DNA of 16,100 nucleotides, from NCBI GenBank assembly GCA_900545725.1, contig URAI01000056.1:1-16100 (forward strand). The letters are read 5' to 3'. The translations under genes and the position numbers were made by a program. The notes beneath the pieces were generated by a model. The model saw only the letters and a list, made by a program, of their open reading frames with translations, was not told the DNA's origin and searched no databases. Position 1 is the first letter of the stretch, and each line of letters begins with the position of its first letter. Shown here piece after piece: positions 1-6,000 of this stretch. Origin of the DNA: an uncultured Eubacterium sp. (GTDB lineage Bacteria > Bacillota > Clostridia > Lachnospirales > Lachnospiraceae).

Positions 1-452
1 CTTTTAAAGAACCTTTCCAGCGTTACACGGCAACTGTCAGCTGTATGCTTTCCGCCCATTCTCTGTGCTATCTGCACCCATGACATATCATCAATATACC
101 TGTATGTTAAAAGTCTTCTTATGCGGCTGTTCTCCTGCCTGTTAATAATCTGTTCGGCTGCTGTAATCTGTTCATATATTGTTGTCTTAATATCCTCTAA
201 AGCCATTTTACGCATAATGAGCTGTGTCTTTTTTCTGGAATACAGAGGATATGGAAAACCCTCAACAACATAATGCTGCTTACCACCATTACCGCCTGTA
301 ACACTGTCACGCTCTGTATATCCATCTTCCTCTAACCTTGCTATATAATCCTCAAGCCTTTGCACTGCCTCCTGCTTATCCTTATACTCTTCTTTTAAGT
401 CAATAAGCTGTTCAAATACCTTTCTGATATCTTCTTTATTTTCCTGTCCCAT
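1..452 (-). CDS. ArpU/sigma-region-4-like phage late regulator (partial)
   Basis: This reading frame is open from the left edge of the window to an ATG at 452, giving 150 residues without the C-terminus. The start is supported by GGGAGG about 4 bases upstream; an in-frame ATG at 464 is the alternative. The N-terminal 45 residues are charged and probably helical or coiled. Residues about 110-150 (RRLLTYRYIDD, then WVQIAQRMGGKH) form a helix-turn-helix like sigma-70 region 4, as in the ArpU/RinA/DUF1492 group that activates late genes in Firmicute phages. It is the last gene of the leftward set seen here, which is where such regulators usually sit, just before the packaging genes. Family placement rests on this HTH pattern and gene position. 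The function is inferred. Confidence 0.72.
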   Translation of the reverse strand, partial: MGQENKEDIRKVFEQLIDLKEEYKDKQEAVQRLEDYIARLEEDGYTERDSVTGGNGGKQHYVVEGFPYPLYSRKKTQLIMRKMALEDIKTTIYEQITAAEQIINRQENSRIRRLLTYRYIDDMSWVQIAQRMGGKHTADSCRVTLERFFK

Positions 453-550
453 TCTGCCTCCCATTTTCCTGTGTATTTTCTTTCAAAAAATGTTACATAA
501 TACCTTAAACTGTAAAATTTTTTACAGCCATTTTAAAATCTTCTCTGTCC

Positions 551-586
551 GGCTTATTTACTGGCATAAGCCTTATTATTTTTTTC
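551..586 (+). terminator. Plus-strand terminator-like hairpin
   Basis: A 7-bp stem (551-557 with 566-572) and 8-base loop are followed by TTATTATTTTTTTC. The T-tract lies only on the plus-strand side, so it would stop rightward transcription, although no rightward gene is visible to its left in this window. Confidence 0.4.
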
Positions 587-632
587 TGATGTTTCCAAAA
601 AATGTTACCGTACAGTAAATTTACGTTATTTT

Positions 633-653
633 GGTGGATAACTCTGTGGATAA
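633..653 (-). promoter_or_regulatory. Two tandem DnaA-box-like sites
   Basis: On the minus strand 645-653 reads TTATCCACA, a perfect match to the DnaA-box consensus. 633-641 reads TTATCCACC, one mismatch, in the same orientation and 12 bases away. An AT-rich run (654-675) follows directly. Paired boxes next to AT-rich DNA are typical of DnaA-dependent unwinding sites. Short sites can also occur by chance in such AT-rich DNA. Confidence 0.4.
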
Positions 654-663
654 CTTTTATAAA

Positions 664-1314
664 TTATTTATATTTAGGTGCTATATATACTGCTGTCCGG
701 TCATGCTCTGCGTCCTCTCTTCCCCACATTACATATCTTATTGTTACATCAGGGTTGTCATGGTTGTACATCTTCATCAGTGTAAGCACGTTGCCACCAT
801 TTGCAATATACTGGTATCCGAATGTCTTCCTTAAGCTGTGCAAGCCAAATGTATAATTAATTCCTATTGCATCAGCGGCCGTCTTAACGATTCTGTGCCC
901 CTGCTGGCGTGTAAGCGGTCTTGCATACGGCTTCCCATCAACTACCTTTTTCTGTCCTATAAATAAATAGTCATATATACCTAAATCATATTTTTCAATA
1001 TAGTCCAGGATATCCTTGTGTAATTGTTTATTCATTCTGTAATTCTGCATCTTTCCTGTCTTATTTTCCCTTACACTTACATATCCCTTTTTAACATCAG
1101 CAACCCTTAACTGTAACAAATCTTCTGCTCTGAAGGCTGTATTTATTCCAATAAGTACAAGCATATAATCACGTTCAGCCTGATATTTCTTAATATCAGT
1201 CTTAGCATGTGCCATCTTCTTAAGAAAATAACCATACAGAGCTTCTATCTCTCTTCTGTCTTTTATCGGGTGTGTCTCATGCTGTCCACCAAAGTATTTA
1301 ATCCTCCTGCTCAT
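664..1314 (-). CDS. Compact tyrosine recombinase (catalytic domain only)
   Basis: This is a 216-residue tyrosine recombinase/integrase-family protein. Counted from the ATG at 1314, it shows Arg62 (TAFRAEDLLQL), a beta-hairpin lysine (Lys85 or Lys88), His159-x-x-Arg162 (GLHSLRKTFG), His185 (MYNHDN) and the nucleophile Tyr194 (VTIRYV), so the active site looks complete. Full integrases are 350-400 residues. This one lacks the N-terminal arm-binding and core-binding domains and opens with about 20 basic residues. Start: AGGTGA lies 8 bases before the ATG at 1314, and a GTG at 1326 is an alternative. Such small recombinases are common near phage late-gene activators and on plasmids, where they can resolve multimers. 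Both roles are inferences. A second, full-length integrase lies at 14589-15819. Confidence 0.85.
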   Translation of the reverse strand: MSRRIKYFGGQHETHPIKDRREIEALYGYFLKKMAHAKTDIKKYQAERDYMLVLIGINTAFRAEDLLQLRVADVKKGYVSVRENKTGKMQNYRMNKQLHKDILDYIEKYDLGIYDYLFIGQKKVVDGKPYARPLTRQQGHRIVKTAADAIGINYTFGLHSLRKTFGYQYIANGGNVLTLMKMYNHDNPDVTIRYVMWGREDAEHDRTAVYIAPKYK

Positions 1315-1390
1315 CTTACGTTTCACCTGCCTTTCTATAATTTTTTTAATTTAATGCTGTTTAATAAAGTAATGCTGCTGAAACATTGAA

Positions 1391-1427
1391 AAAAGACCTG
1401 CAGTCTGATATAATAACTGCAGGTCTT
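1391..1427 (-). terminator. Rho-independent terminator (leftward)
   Basis: A perfect 12-bp stem, AAGACCTGCAGT (1393-1404) with ACTGCAGGTCTT (1416-1427), has an 11-base loop. Read on the minus strand it ends in TTTTTT, so it terminates leftward transcripts, probably those of the ribbon-helix-helix gene and its partners. The recombinase gene to the left would then need its own promoter. Confidence 0.8.
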
Positions 1428-1484
1428 ACCTCGGATAGATACGAATGCTCCCCAGCCTTGTATCTGTCCTTTTTTATTTAATTA

Positions 1485-1679
1485 TTATTTTGTGTTTTCG
1501 ATATATTCTTTCATATATCTTGATATCACAGACGCCTGTGATTCCCCGTTCTTGTTACAGGCTTCTACAAATGCATCTGTCAGCTCTTTCTTAAGCTTGA
1601 ACGACTTGCTTATATATCCGGCTTTCTTCTGGTACTTCTCTGTTGCTCTTGTCTGTGTGTTGGGTGTTCCTATCGGCAT
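1485..1679 (-). CDS. Ribbon-helix-helix (Arc/CopG-like) DNA-binding protein
   Basis: The protein is 64 residues. A basic, disordered N-terminus (about 1-20) is followed by SKSFKLKKELTDAFVEACNK, a short strand and helix, and then a second helix (ASVISRYMKEYIENT). This strand-helix-helix arrangement is typical of Arc/CopG/MetJ-type dimeric repressors. An AAAGGAG site lies about 12 bases before the ATG, inside the end of the preceding gene, whose last 10 bases overlap this start, so the two are probably translationally coupled. Family placement rests on size, charge and predicted folding pattern. The DNA target is unknown. It could be a plasmid-copy or early-gene regulator, or an antitoxin without an obvious toxin. 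Confidence 0.68.
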   Translation of the reverse strand: MPIGTPNTQTRATEKYQKKAGYISKSFKLKKELTDAFVEACNKNGESQASVISRYMKEYIENTK

Positions 1680-1834
1680 AAGCTTCTTAACTCCTTTCTA
1701 ATCTTAGGAATAACATTAATCAATGAATAGATTGATGCCGCTAATAATAATATACTTGTCGCTATATTTCTGCCACCTATAAATATTATCCACGCCGCTA
1801 TTAAAAATGTGTTGGAAAAACTTAATTTTTTCAT
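1670..1834 (-). CDS. Small membrane protein, 54 aa
   Basis: ATG at 1834 to TAG at 1670 gives 54 residues beginning MKKLSFSNTFLIAAW. Residues about 9-42 are almost wholly hydrophobic, with a Gly-Gly-Arg break near 20-22, suggesting one long or two short membrane segments. A basic tail (PKIRKELRSLCR) follows. The ribosome site is weak (AAAAGAAATG). Its last 10 bases overlap the start of the ribbon-helix-helix gene, whose ribosome site lies inside this gene. That overlap is the main argument that the frame is translated. I do not recognise a family. A holin, a membrane toxin or an accessory membrane peptide are all possible. Confidence 0.5.
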   Translation of the reverse strand: MKKLSFSNTFLIAAWIIFIGGRNIATSILLLAASIYSLINVIPKIRKELRSLCR

Positions 1835-1877
1835 TTCTTTTTTTTACAAATGATGTATAATAAGCATGGTATCTGGC

Positions 1878-1906
1878 GGATAACTTAAGTGGTGTTTAAG
1901 TTATCC
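1878..1906. other. Perfect 11-bp stem-loop after peptide gene
   Basis: GGATAACTTAA (1878-1888) pairs with TTAAGTTATCC (1896-1906) around a 7-base loop. It begins 12 bases past the stop of the 38-aa peptide gene. No T-tract follows on either strand, so it is more likely an mRNA 3'-end structure, an antisense-RNA element or an operator than a plain terminator. It shares GGATAAC with the palindrome in that gene's promoter. Confidence 0.5.
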
Positions 1907-1917
1907 ACCCATAACCA

Positions 1918-2034
1918 TTAGCGAAGAGCCGTTATTAATTGAGCTATTGAACTAATTAAACCAGCTATTGCAAGAATGGCTTTAATTATTAATCCAGCTA
2001 ATTTATAATGGCTCTTTTTCTTATCTTTACTCAT
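1918..2034 (-). CDS. 38-aa amphipathic/hydrophobic peptide
   Basis: ATG at 2034 to TAA at 1918 encodes MSKDKKKSHYK followed by about 27 mostly hydrophobic residues (LAGLIIKAILAIAGLISS and on) ending LITALR. A charged, Lys-rich head with a single long helix suggests a membrane-active or membrane-anchored peptide. Expression signals are excellent: AAAGGAGG lies about 8 bases upstream, and a consensus promoter (TTGACA, 17 bases, TATAAT) lies at 2067-2095 with a perfect palindrome in its spacer. No family is recognised. The size and layout resemble type I toxins or small holin-like peptides, but that is inference. Confidence 0.6.
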   Translation of the reverse strand: MSKDKKKSHYKLAGLIIKAILAIAGLISSIAQLITALR

Positions 2035-2066
2035 CTGCTTAACCTCCTTTCCCTTAACATACATAT

Positions 2067-2095
2067 ATTATATCATAGGGTTATCCCTATGTCAA
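2067..2095 (-). promoter_or_regulatory. Consensus promoter with operator in the spacer
   Basis: Read on the minus strand, TTGACA (2090-2095) is separated by exactly 17 bases from TATAAT (2067-2072), both perfect. The spacer is almost filled by the palindrome CATAGGGTTATCCCTATG (2074-2091), two 7-base arms around TTAT. A protein bound there would block RNA polymerase. It drives the 38-aa peptide gene about 30 bases downstream. Confidence 0.85.
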
Positions 2096-2138
2096 GTACT
2101 TTATTATTATTTCTTTACTTTTTATTGTTTAAATATTA

Positions 2139-2426
2139 TTATTCCTTAATAATACCCATACTTTCAGCAAGTGCATAACCATATTCACGATTTGCACCAC
2201 AGCTTACATTCCAGCCCCTCATCATGTAAATACAATCACACATCTGTAACAGCTCGATTGACAGCCTCATGTACTCCTCATATACTGTATCAGGCGGCAT
2301 GTGTTGCATAATAGCCGCCGGATTGACAACTGTGTGACCTTCCTGTATTAATTGGCTTTCCACCGTTTTAAAACGCTCCATATAGTCATCTATTCCTGTA
2401 ATAGGTCCGCTTATATATATTCTCAT
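2139..2426 (-). CDS. DUF4406 / nucleoside deoxyribosyltransferase-like protein
   Basis: This is a 95-residue protein starting MRIYISGPITG. The SGPITG loop near residues 6-11, a mid-protein VVNPA motif, the DCIYMMRGW strand and the late GANREYGYALAESMG segment are the pattern of the DUF4406 / nucleoside 2-deoxyribosyltransferase-like fold common in phages. It may act on modified nucleotides, but substrate and activity are unknown for most members. The start was placed at 2426 because AGAGAGGA lies about 8 bases upstream. The frame remains open to 2567, but that extension overlaps the preceding Cys-rich gene and is not thought to be translated. Confidence 0.8.
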   Translation of the reverse strand: MRIYISGPITGIDDYMERFKTVESQLIQEGHTVVNPAAIMQHMPPDTVYEEYMRLSIELLQMCDCIYMMRGWNVSCGANREYGYALAESMGIIKE

Positions 2427-2475
2427 GTGCTTTATCCTCTCTTTTATCGTTTTTACTCCGAATATGTCTACATTT

Positions 2476-2652
2476 TCATTCTCTATCTTTATTTTTCTTT
2501 GCCTGTTCCATCTGTTCATATAATGACTTCCCATCCCTGCACACAGCTGCTTTATACTTACAGCCATACAGCTCCATGCCTAAGGAATTAACGCCCAGCT
2601 TCACGGCTGCCGGACAGCCTGAACAGTCCTTATTGCTTCCGTTGACGTTCAT
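2476..2652 (-). CDS. Cys-rich miniprotein, 58 aa
   Basis: ATG at 2652 to TGA at 2476 gives a 58-residue protein with four cysteines, CSGCPAAV near 10-17 and GCKYKAAVC near 30-38, then a charged tail (EQMEQAKKNKDRE). The spacing CxxC-x17-CxxxxxxC suggests a small metal-binding or disulfide-linked knuckle. A GGGGAG ribosome site lies about 10 bases upstream. It stands between the 209-aa unknown and the DUF4406 gene in a leftward run. I do not recognise a named family. Similar tiny Cys-rich proteins are frequent in clostridial prophage replication modules. Confidence 0.6.
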   Translation of the reverse strand: MNVNGSNKDCSGCPAAVKLGVNSLGMELYGCKYKAAVCRDGKSLYEQMEQAKKNKDRE

Positions 2653-2728
2653 ATTGCTGTGTCTCCCCTGCTTTTATACAAATGGCCTTCCTTGATTCCA
2701 AGAATCTCATTAATGCTATTATTATCAA

Positions 2729-3358
2729 TCACCTGTCCCCATACTCCTCACGTTCATAGTCCCCGTTATGCACCGCCACCATATCAAACCATATAGCAAT
2801 GGATTTAAGCGGCTTAAGATATTCCTCAAACTCCTGCTCATCTTTCAATATCCGCCTTACCGGTATCCCTGCATTATCAAGCCTGTCATGCATATTAATT
2901 ATGAGATTTCTGTAATCGTCAAGCTCCTCATCCGTGCCGGCACAATAATATCCGGCTGCCTTGTCTGTTAAGTCAATGGGCTGTGCCGTATTATTTAATA
3001 ACTGCCTTAATGCAATGGCTGTGGCTTCGCCCTGCCTTGCCTTCCTGCCGGTTAATATATAAACCTTCTGCCACTCCATCAGTTCAATTCCAAGCGCTGC
3101 GTTAATGCTGTCAAACAGCAGCCTGTTACATTCGTTGGTCAATGTGGCTGAATTAATTGTTATACTGCCATCTGTTGCCGCAGGGTTGGCAACAGCCAAA
3201 GCTCCACCCGGACTTATGTAAGACATAAGCAGCTTAAGATAATATATTACGCTCTTCTTTTCCTCGTAATGCCTGTTACCGGTTGTATTAAGCCGTTCAG
3301 CCTTTTTCACACTGTGGCTGTAGCGGCTTATTATTTCATCAATGCTTAAAATATTCAT
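2729..3358 (-). CDS. Phage protein of unknown function, 209 aa
   Basis: The gene starts at an ATG with AGAGGAG about 6 bases upstream. The N-terminal 45 residues are helical and charged, and a small Gly/Ala-rich stretch (SPGGALAVANPAATDG, about 49-64) follows. The segment ELMEWQKVYILTGRKARQGE (about 91-110) recalls the adenine-motif/P-loop start of terminase-type ATPases, but the P-loop lysine is not at its usual place. A resemblance is possible; activity is not claimed. The C-terminal third is acidic. It lies between the origin-like block and the Cys-rich gene, so a replication or recombination role is plausible. I do not recognise the family. Confidence 0.6.
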   Translation of the reverse strand: MNILSIDEIISRYSHSVKKAERLNTTGNRHYEEKKSVIYYLKLLMSYISPGGALAVANPAATDGSITINSATLTNECNRLLFDSINAALGIELMEWQKVYILTGRKARQGEATAIALRQLLNNTAQPIDLTDKAAGYYCAGTDEELDDYRNLIINMHDRLDNAGIPVRRILKDEQEFEEYLKPLKSIAIWFDMVAVHNGDYEREEYGDR

Positions 3359-3484
3359 TGGTTCTCCTCTCTTGCGTGGTATTAACTGCTCAAAGGTTTT
3401 ACAGGATGCCTTATTGTCAATTCTTTCGTAGGATTTTACAGTATCCTGGGGGATTTATTCCCGGATGCTTTTAATTATGTCTAC

Positions 3485-3610
3485 TATATACGCGTGTGTG
3501 CGTGCGTTTATATATATATTTATTATTTTATATTTTATATTTATTTTATGTTACGCAACTCGTTACATAAACCGTTACGCAAACCGTTACATAAACCATT
3601 ACATAACATG
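3485..3610. repeat. Origin-like block: five 12-bp iterons plus AT-rich DNA
   Basis: 3551-3610 is five head-to-tail 12-bp units: TTACGCAACTCG, TTACATAAACCG, TTACGCAAACCG, TTACATAAACCA, TTACATAACATG. Next to them 3507-3550 is almost pure A/T. Beyond that, 3485-3506 is strict purine/pyrimidine alternation (ACGCGTGTGTGCGTGCGT core). Iterons beside easily melted DNA, 14 bases from the end of the initiator gene, is the classic layout of an initiator-dependent replication origin. The flanking 3359-3484 has no gene, only TTTTACAG twice (3398, 3434 region) and a GC-rich imperfect hairpin. Confidence 0.68.
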
Positions 3611-3623
3611 CTGCACTAAGCTT

Positions 3624-4595
3624 CTAACCCAGATTAGCAATCAGCAGATTCTCCATTTCATCCACATTACACTCACGCTGTTCAAAGTTATTAAACCTGT
3701 TCCTGCTTCTTACTTTCCTGTAATATTCTTTATACCGTTTATGTTTTCCATCTGAACCATTATGGTTATATTCCGAAACCATTCTGTTATAAGATATGTG
3801 ACCATTGCCGGCAGTCATGCCGCCTAAGTTGTCGTGATAATTGCAATTATGCCCGACATTATTGTATCTGCTGCCACCCTTGTTATAATAAATAAATCTT
3901 GAATACATGATATTAGGACCGGATTTCTTGCCCGGATTTCTTACAGTCAAAATATTATCAGAATCACAAACGCTGTTTTTTGGCTTCTGAATATATATTT
4001 TAGTATCATCATTCTGTACACTATCAGATGAGGTATTATCATTTTCTGGCCGTCTGTTATCCGAATTACCGGCATTTATATCTGCATAATTTATATCAAC
4101 AGAATTAATATCAACAGAACTCTCCCCATCAGACTGAATACTTGTGCTGTCAGTTTCTCTATCAACCATTTTCCCAGTTTCTTTAGCTTCAATATCACCG
4201 GTTTTATTATCATCAAGCTTATAATCATTTCCAGTGTCATGTATTTCTTCCTGCACTGGGAGATCTTCATCAACTGACAGAGCTTCATCAGATACACTTC
4301 CATTTGCATATACTTCATAAGATACCATGTGATACTCGCTGGAATATCCCTTTGCACCTTTTCTGTATTCTATAAGTCCATGCTCTATAAGCTCATTTCT
4401 TGCCGCCGTTAAGGAAGCTGCCCTTTTAATTGCTGTGTACTGTCTTAAACGTTCATCATTGGTAGTAAACCACTTTATCCAGCCAAACTCATTACACAGG
4501 TTAAAAAGTTCATGCCATAACATCATTGCATTGGTTGATAAAAAATTATTATATGCATACTTTCTGAACTCAATCTGTTCCACTATATAATTCAT
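3624..4595 (-). CDS. DnaD-type replication initiator (replisome organiser)
   Basis: This is a 323-residue protein. Residues about 5-95 are a winged-helix domain like the DnaD/phage replisome-organiser N-terminus (FLSTNAMMLWHELFNLCNEF, then RNELIEHGLIEYRKG). Residues about 100-225 are an acidic Asp/Asn/Ser-rich linker, and 226-300 are rich in Gly, Asn, Tyr and His. The last 25 residues (RNRFNNFEQRECNVDEMENLL) match the short C-terminal tail common in phage replication proteins. A conventional DnaD second domain is not recognisable; low-complexity sequence stands in its place. The protein probably binds the iterons at 3551-3610 and recruits host helicase-loading proteins. The start is supported by GAGGG 8 bases upstream. 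Confidence 0.75.
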   Translation of the reverse strand: MNYIVEQIEFRKYAYNNFLSTNAMMLWHELFNLCNEFGWIKWFTTNDERLRQYTAIKRAASLTAARNELIEHGLIEYRKGAKGYSSEYHMVSYEVYANGSVSDEALSVDEDLPVQEEIHDTGNDYKLDDNKTGDIEAKETGKMVDRETDSTSIQSDGESSVDINSVDINYADINAGNSDNRRPENDNTSSDSVQNDDTKIYIQKPKNSVCDSDNILTVRNPGKKSGPNIMYSRFIYYNKGGSRYNNVGHNCNYHDNLGGMTAGNGHISYNRMVSEYNHNGSDGKHKRYKEYYRKVRSRNRFNNFEQRECNVDEMENLLIANLG

Positions 4596-4634
4596 GTCAA
4601 ATCCCTCTCTTCTGTTGATATTTCTATATGCGAC

Positions 4635-4669
4635 TATATACCATCCCCTGATACAGAGGACGGTATATA
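4635..4669. other. Hairpin between tubZ and the initiator gene
   Basis: TATATACCATCC (4635-4646) pairs with GGACGGTATATA (4658-4669) with one A/C mismatch on this strand (a G-U pair in the leftward RNA). The loop is 11 bases. The plus-strand side has a T-rich tail (CTTATTTTTC) and the minus side does not. For leftward transcripts it may be a processing or stabilising structure that sets the ratio of tubRZ to initiator mRNA. Confidence 0.45.
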
Positions 4670-4682
4670 CTTATTTTTCAAT

Positions 4683-5723
4683 TTATAAATATTTCTTGAA
4701 AATATCATCACGGCTATGTACTTTCTCAACTTTCTTTTCAGTCATCTTCGGCGTTAAAAAATCGAAATTGCCAGTAAGACTTGTCCCTGTCCCTGATGAT
4801 AAATTCTTGATTATAGAGTCCTTATTATCTTCAACCTTGTGATGTATCTTATCCAACCTGTCTACAGGATAAGATAAACCCGATATGAACATAATTGACT
4901 CTCTTGACGTATATGCCCTGAATATGTCCCATGGTTCTCCATATACTTTTGTTATGTCCTGCATATTAGTAAGACTTTCATATGCTGCTACTGTTATATA
5001 CTTTATAACCTTGTCATCTTGTATTGGAGCAAAGATATTTTTGTCCTGTTCAACCAGCTTTGCAACGTCTGTATCCGTGAATTGGCTCACACTCGCCATT
5101 CCGTGAGCCTTTAGGCTCTCCATAATCTCTGCAACGTCTATGTTTCCCTTTTTACTGTTGTATTTATCTGGTATATCTAAAAATGCACATAGAGCATTTA
5201 CAAATATTGCATTTATAGCAAGCCTGTCTTTGCCTTTATCGTTATCCAGTATAAAGCAGCTCCCACAATTCTCAATATTAACCATCTCCTGAAAACACTC
5301 ATAAGCGTTTACCTGTGTCTTAAGACTTTCTGTAATTGACGGTATTACTGTTATCACTCCGACATCCCTGCCCTCTGACACCAGCATATCAACCAACATT
5401 GGTCCTGCTCCTGAACCGGTCCCGCCACCGGATGAAAATACGACAAATAGCATATCAGCTTTTACAGTGTCATCAATCTTGGTTAAAATATTATTAAAAT
5501 CTTCCACTATCAGTTTCTTAGCTTTATGCCTGTCTTTATTACAGCCTTCTCCTGCCGTAATATGATATTTATATTTTCCATCTTTAATTGTATCCAAATC
5601 TTCTTTGGAAGTATTCAGATACAATACTGAATATCCTCTTTTTTCAAAAATTTGTCCTATATTACCTCCGGCCTGCCCAATTGCGACAAAGCCTATTTTA
5701 CTGTTCATTAATTCATTATTCAT
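4683..5723 (-). CDS. tubZ: TubZ-like tubulin/FtsZ-family partition GTPase
   Basis: This is a 346-residue tubulin-fold GTPase. GQAGGNIG (16-23) is the first nucleotide loop and SSGGGTGSGAG (97-107) the tubulin signature. NIDVAE (194-199) occupies the T7 position that supplies the acidic catalytic residues to the next subunit. A long C-terminal helix and a charged tail ending RDDIFKKYL follow. Cell-division FtsZ has a different, more conserved core and a DIP-like tail; this divergent form, with its small wHTH partner and iterons, fits TubZ. TubZ polymers treadmill and carry plasmids or phage genomes towards the cell poles through TubR bound to tubC, as in Bacillus pXO1/pBtoxis and clostridial phage c-st. 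It overlaps tubR by 8 bases and has GGAGG 9 bases before its ATG. Confidence 0.88.
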   Translation of the reverse strand: MNNELMNSKIGFVAIGQAGGNIGQIFEKRGYSVLYLNTSKEDLDTIKDGKYKYHITAGEGCNKDRHKAKKLIVEDFNNILTKIDDTVKADMLFVVFSSGGGTGSGAGPMLVDMLVSEGRDVGVITVIPSITESLKTQVNAYECFQEMVNIENCGSCFILDNDKGKDRLAINAIFVNALCAFLDIPDKYNSKKGNIDVAEIMESLKAHGMASVSQFTDTDVAKLVEQDKNIFAPIQDDKVIKYITVAAYESLTNMQDITKVYGEPWDIFRAYTSRESIMFISGLSYPVDRLDKIHHKVEDNKDSIIKNLSSGTGTSLTGNFDFLTPKMTEKKVEKVHSRDDIFKKYL

Positions 5724-5967
5724 TTTGATGTTCCTCCAGCTTTCTTATACCTTCTTGTGTTATATAAAATGTTATTCGCCTGCCATCCTGCAAGCCATTT
5801 TGTAAATAACCTTTTTTTACCAGTTTCTTAAGATATCTATAAATCGTATCATACTTAAGTCTGAAATCTTCCAGATTACTTAAGTCATATGCTGTTATGG
5901 AACTATACGATGTTGTGTATTCATTGTATTTAATAATCTTAAGAAGCAGTATTTCAATCTTATTCAT
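5716..5967 (-). CDS. tubR: TubR-like winged-helix centromere-binding protein
   Basis: This is an 83-residue basic protein with a winged-helix layout. An N-terminal helix (NKIEILLLKIIKYNEY) and a middle helix are followed by a recognition helix near 38-55 (KYDTIYRYLKKLVKKG). A beta wing (DGRRITFYITQEG, about 61-73) and a short acidic tail close the fold. The pattern resembles PadR/ArsR-type wHTH proteins, the fold of TubR. The direct coupling to tubZ and the decamer array 34 bases upstream support identification as the centromere-binding adaptor and autorepressor. Ribosome site GTGAGGT precedes the ATG. The identification is contextual, because TubR proteins vary greatly in sequence. Confidence 0.78.
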   Translation of the reverse strand: MNKIEILLLKIIKYNEYTTSYSSITAYDLSNLEDFRLKYDTIYRYLKKLVKKGYLQNGLQDGRRITFYITQEGIRKLEEHQNE

Positions 5968-6000
5968 TAATACCTCACTTCCTGCTTTCTTGTAAATCGG

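Larger units (their letters stand above)
453..663. other. Intergenic region with palindrome and hairpin
   Basis: No convincing gene was found; the best minus frame is only 20 codons. The stretch holds a perfect 18-base palindrome, CTGTAAAATTTTTTACAG (510-527). It also holds a hairpin, GGCTTAT (551-557) with ATAAGCC (566-572), followed on the plus strand by a T-rich tail (573-586) that looks like a rho-independent terminator. Copies of TGTTAC occur at about 490 and 602. The right end carries two DnaA-box-like words, listed separately. Confidence 0.5.

Noticed and set aside
2427..2567. N-terminal extension of the DUF4406 protein
   Set aside because: It lacks a ribosome site, overlaps the well-supported Cys-rich gene in another frame, and the family starts at MRIYISGPITG.
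3398..3445. TTTTACAG direct repeats as additional iterons
   Set aside because: Only two short copies with irregular spacing, and the word is common in this AT-rich DNA.
4091..4357. Minus-strand 88-codon frame inside the initiator gene
   Set aside because: It is an out-of-frame mirror of the low-complexity linker, Met/Ile/Leu-rich by composition, with no ribosome site.
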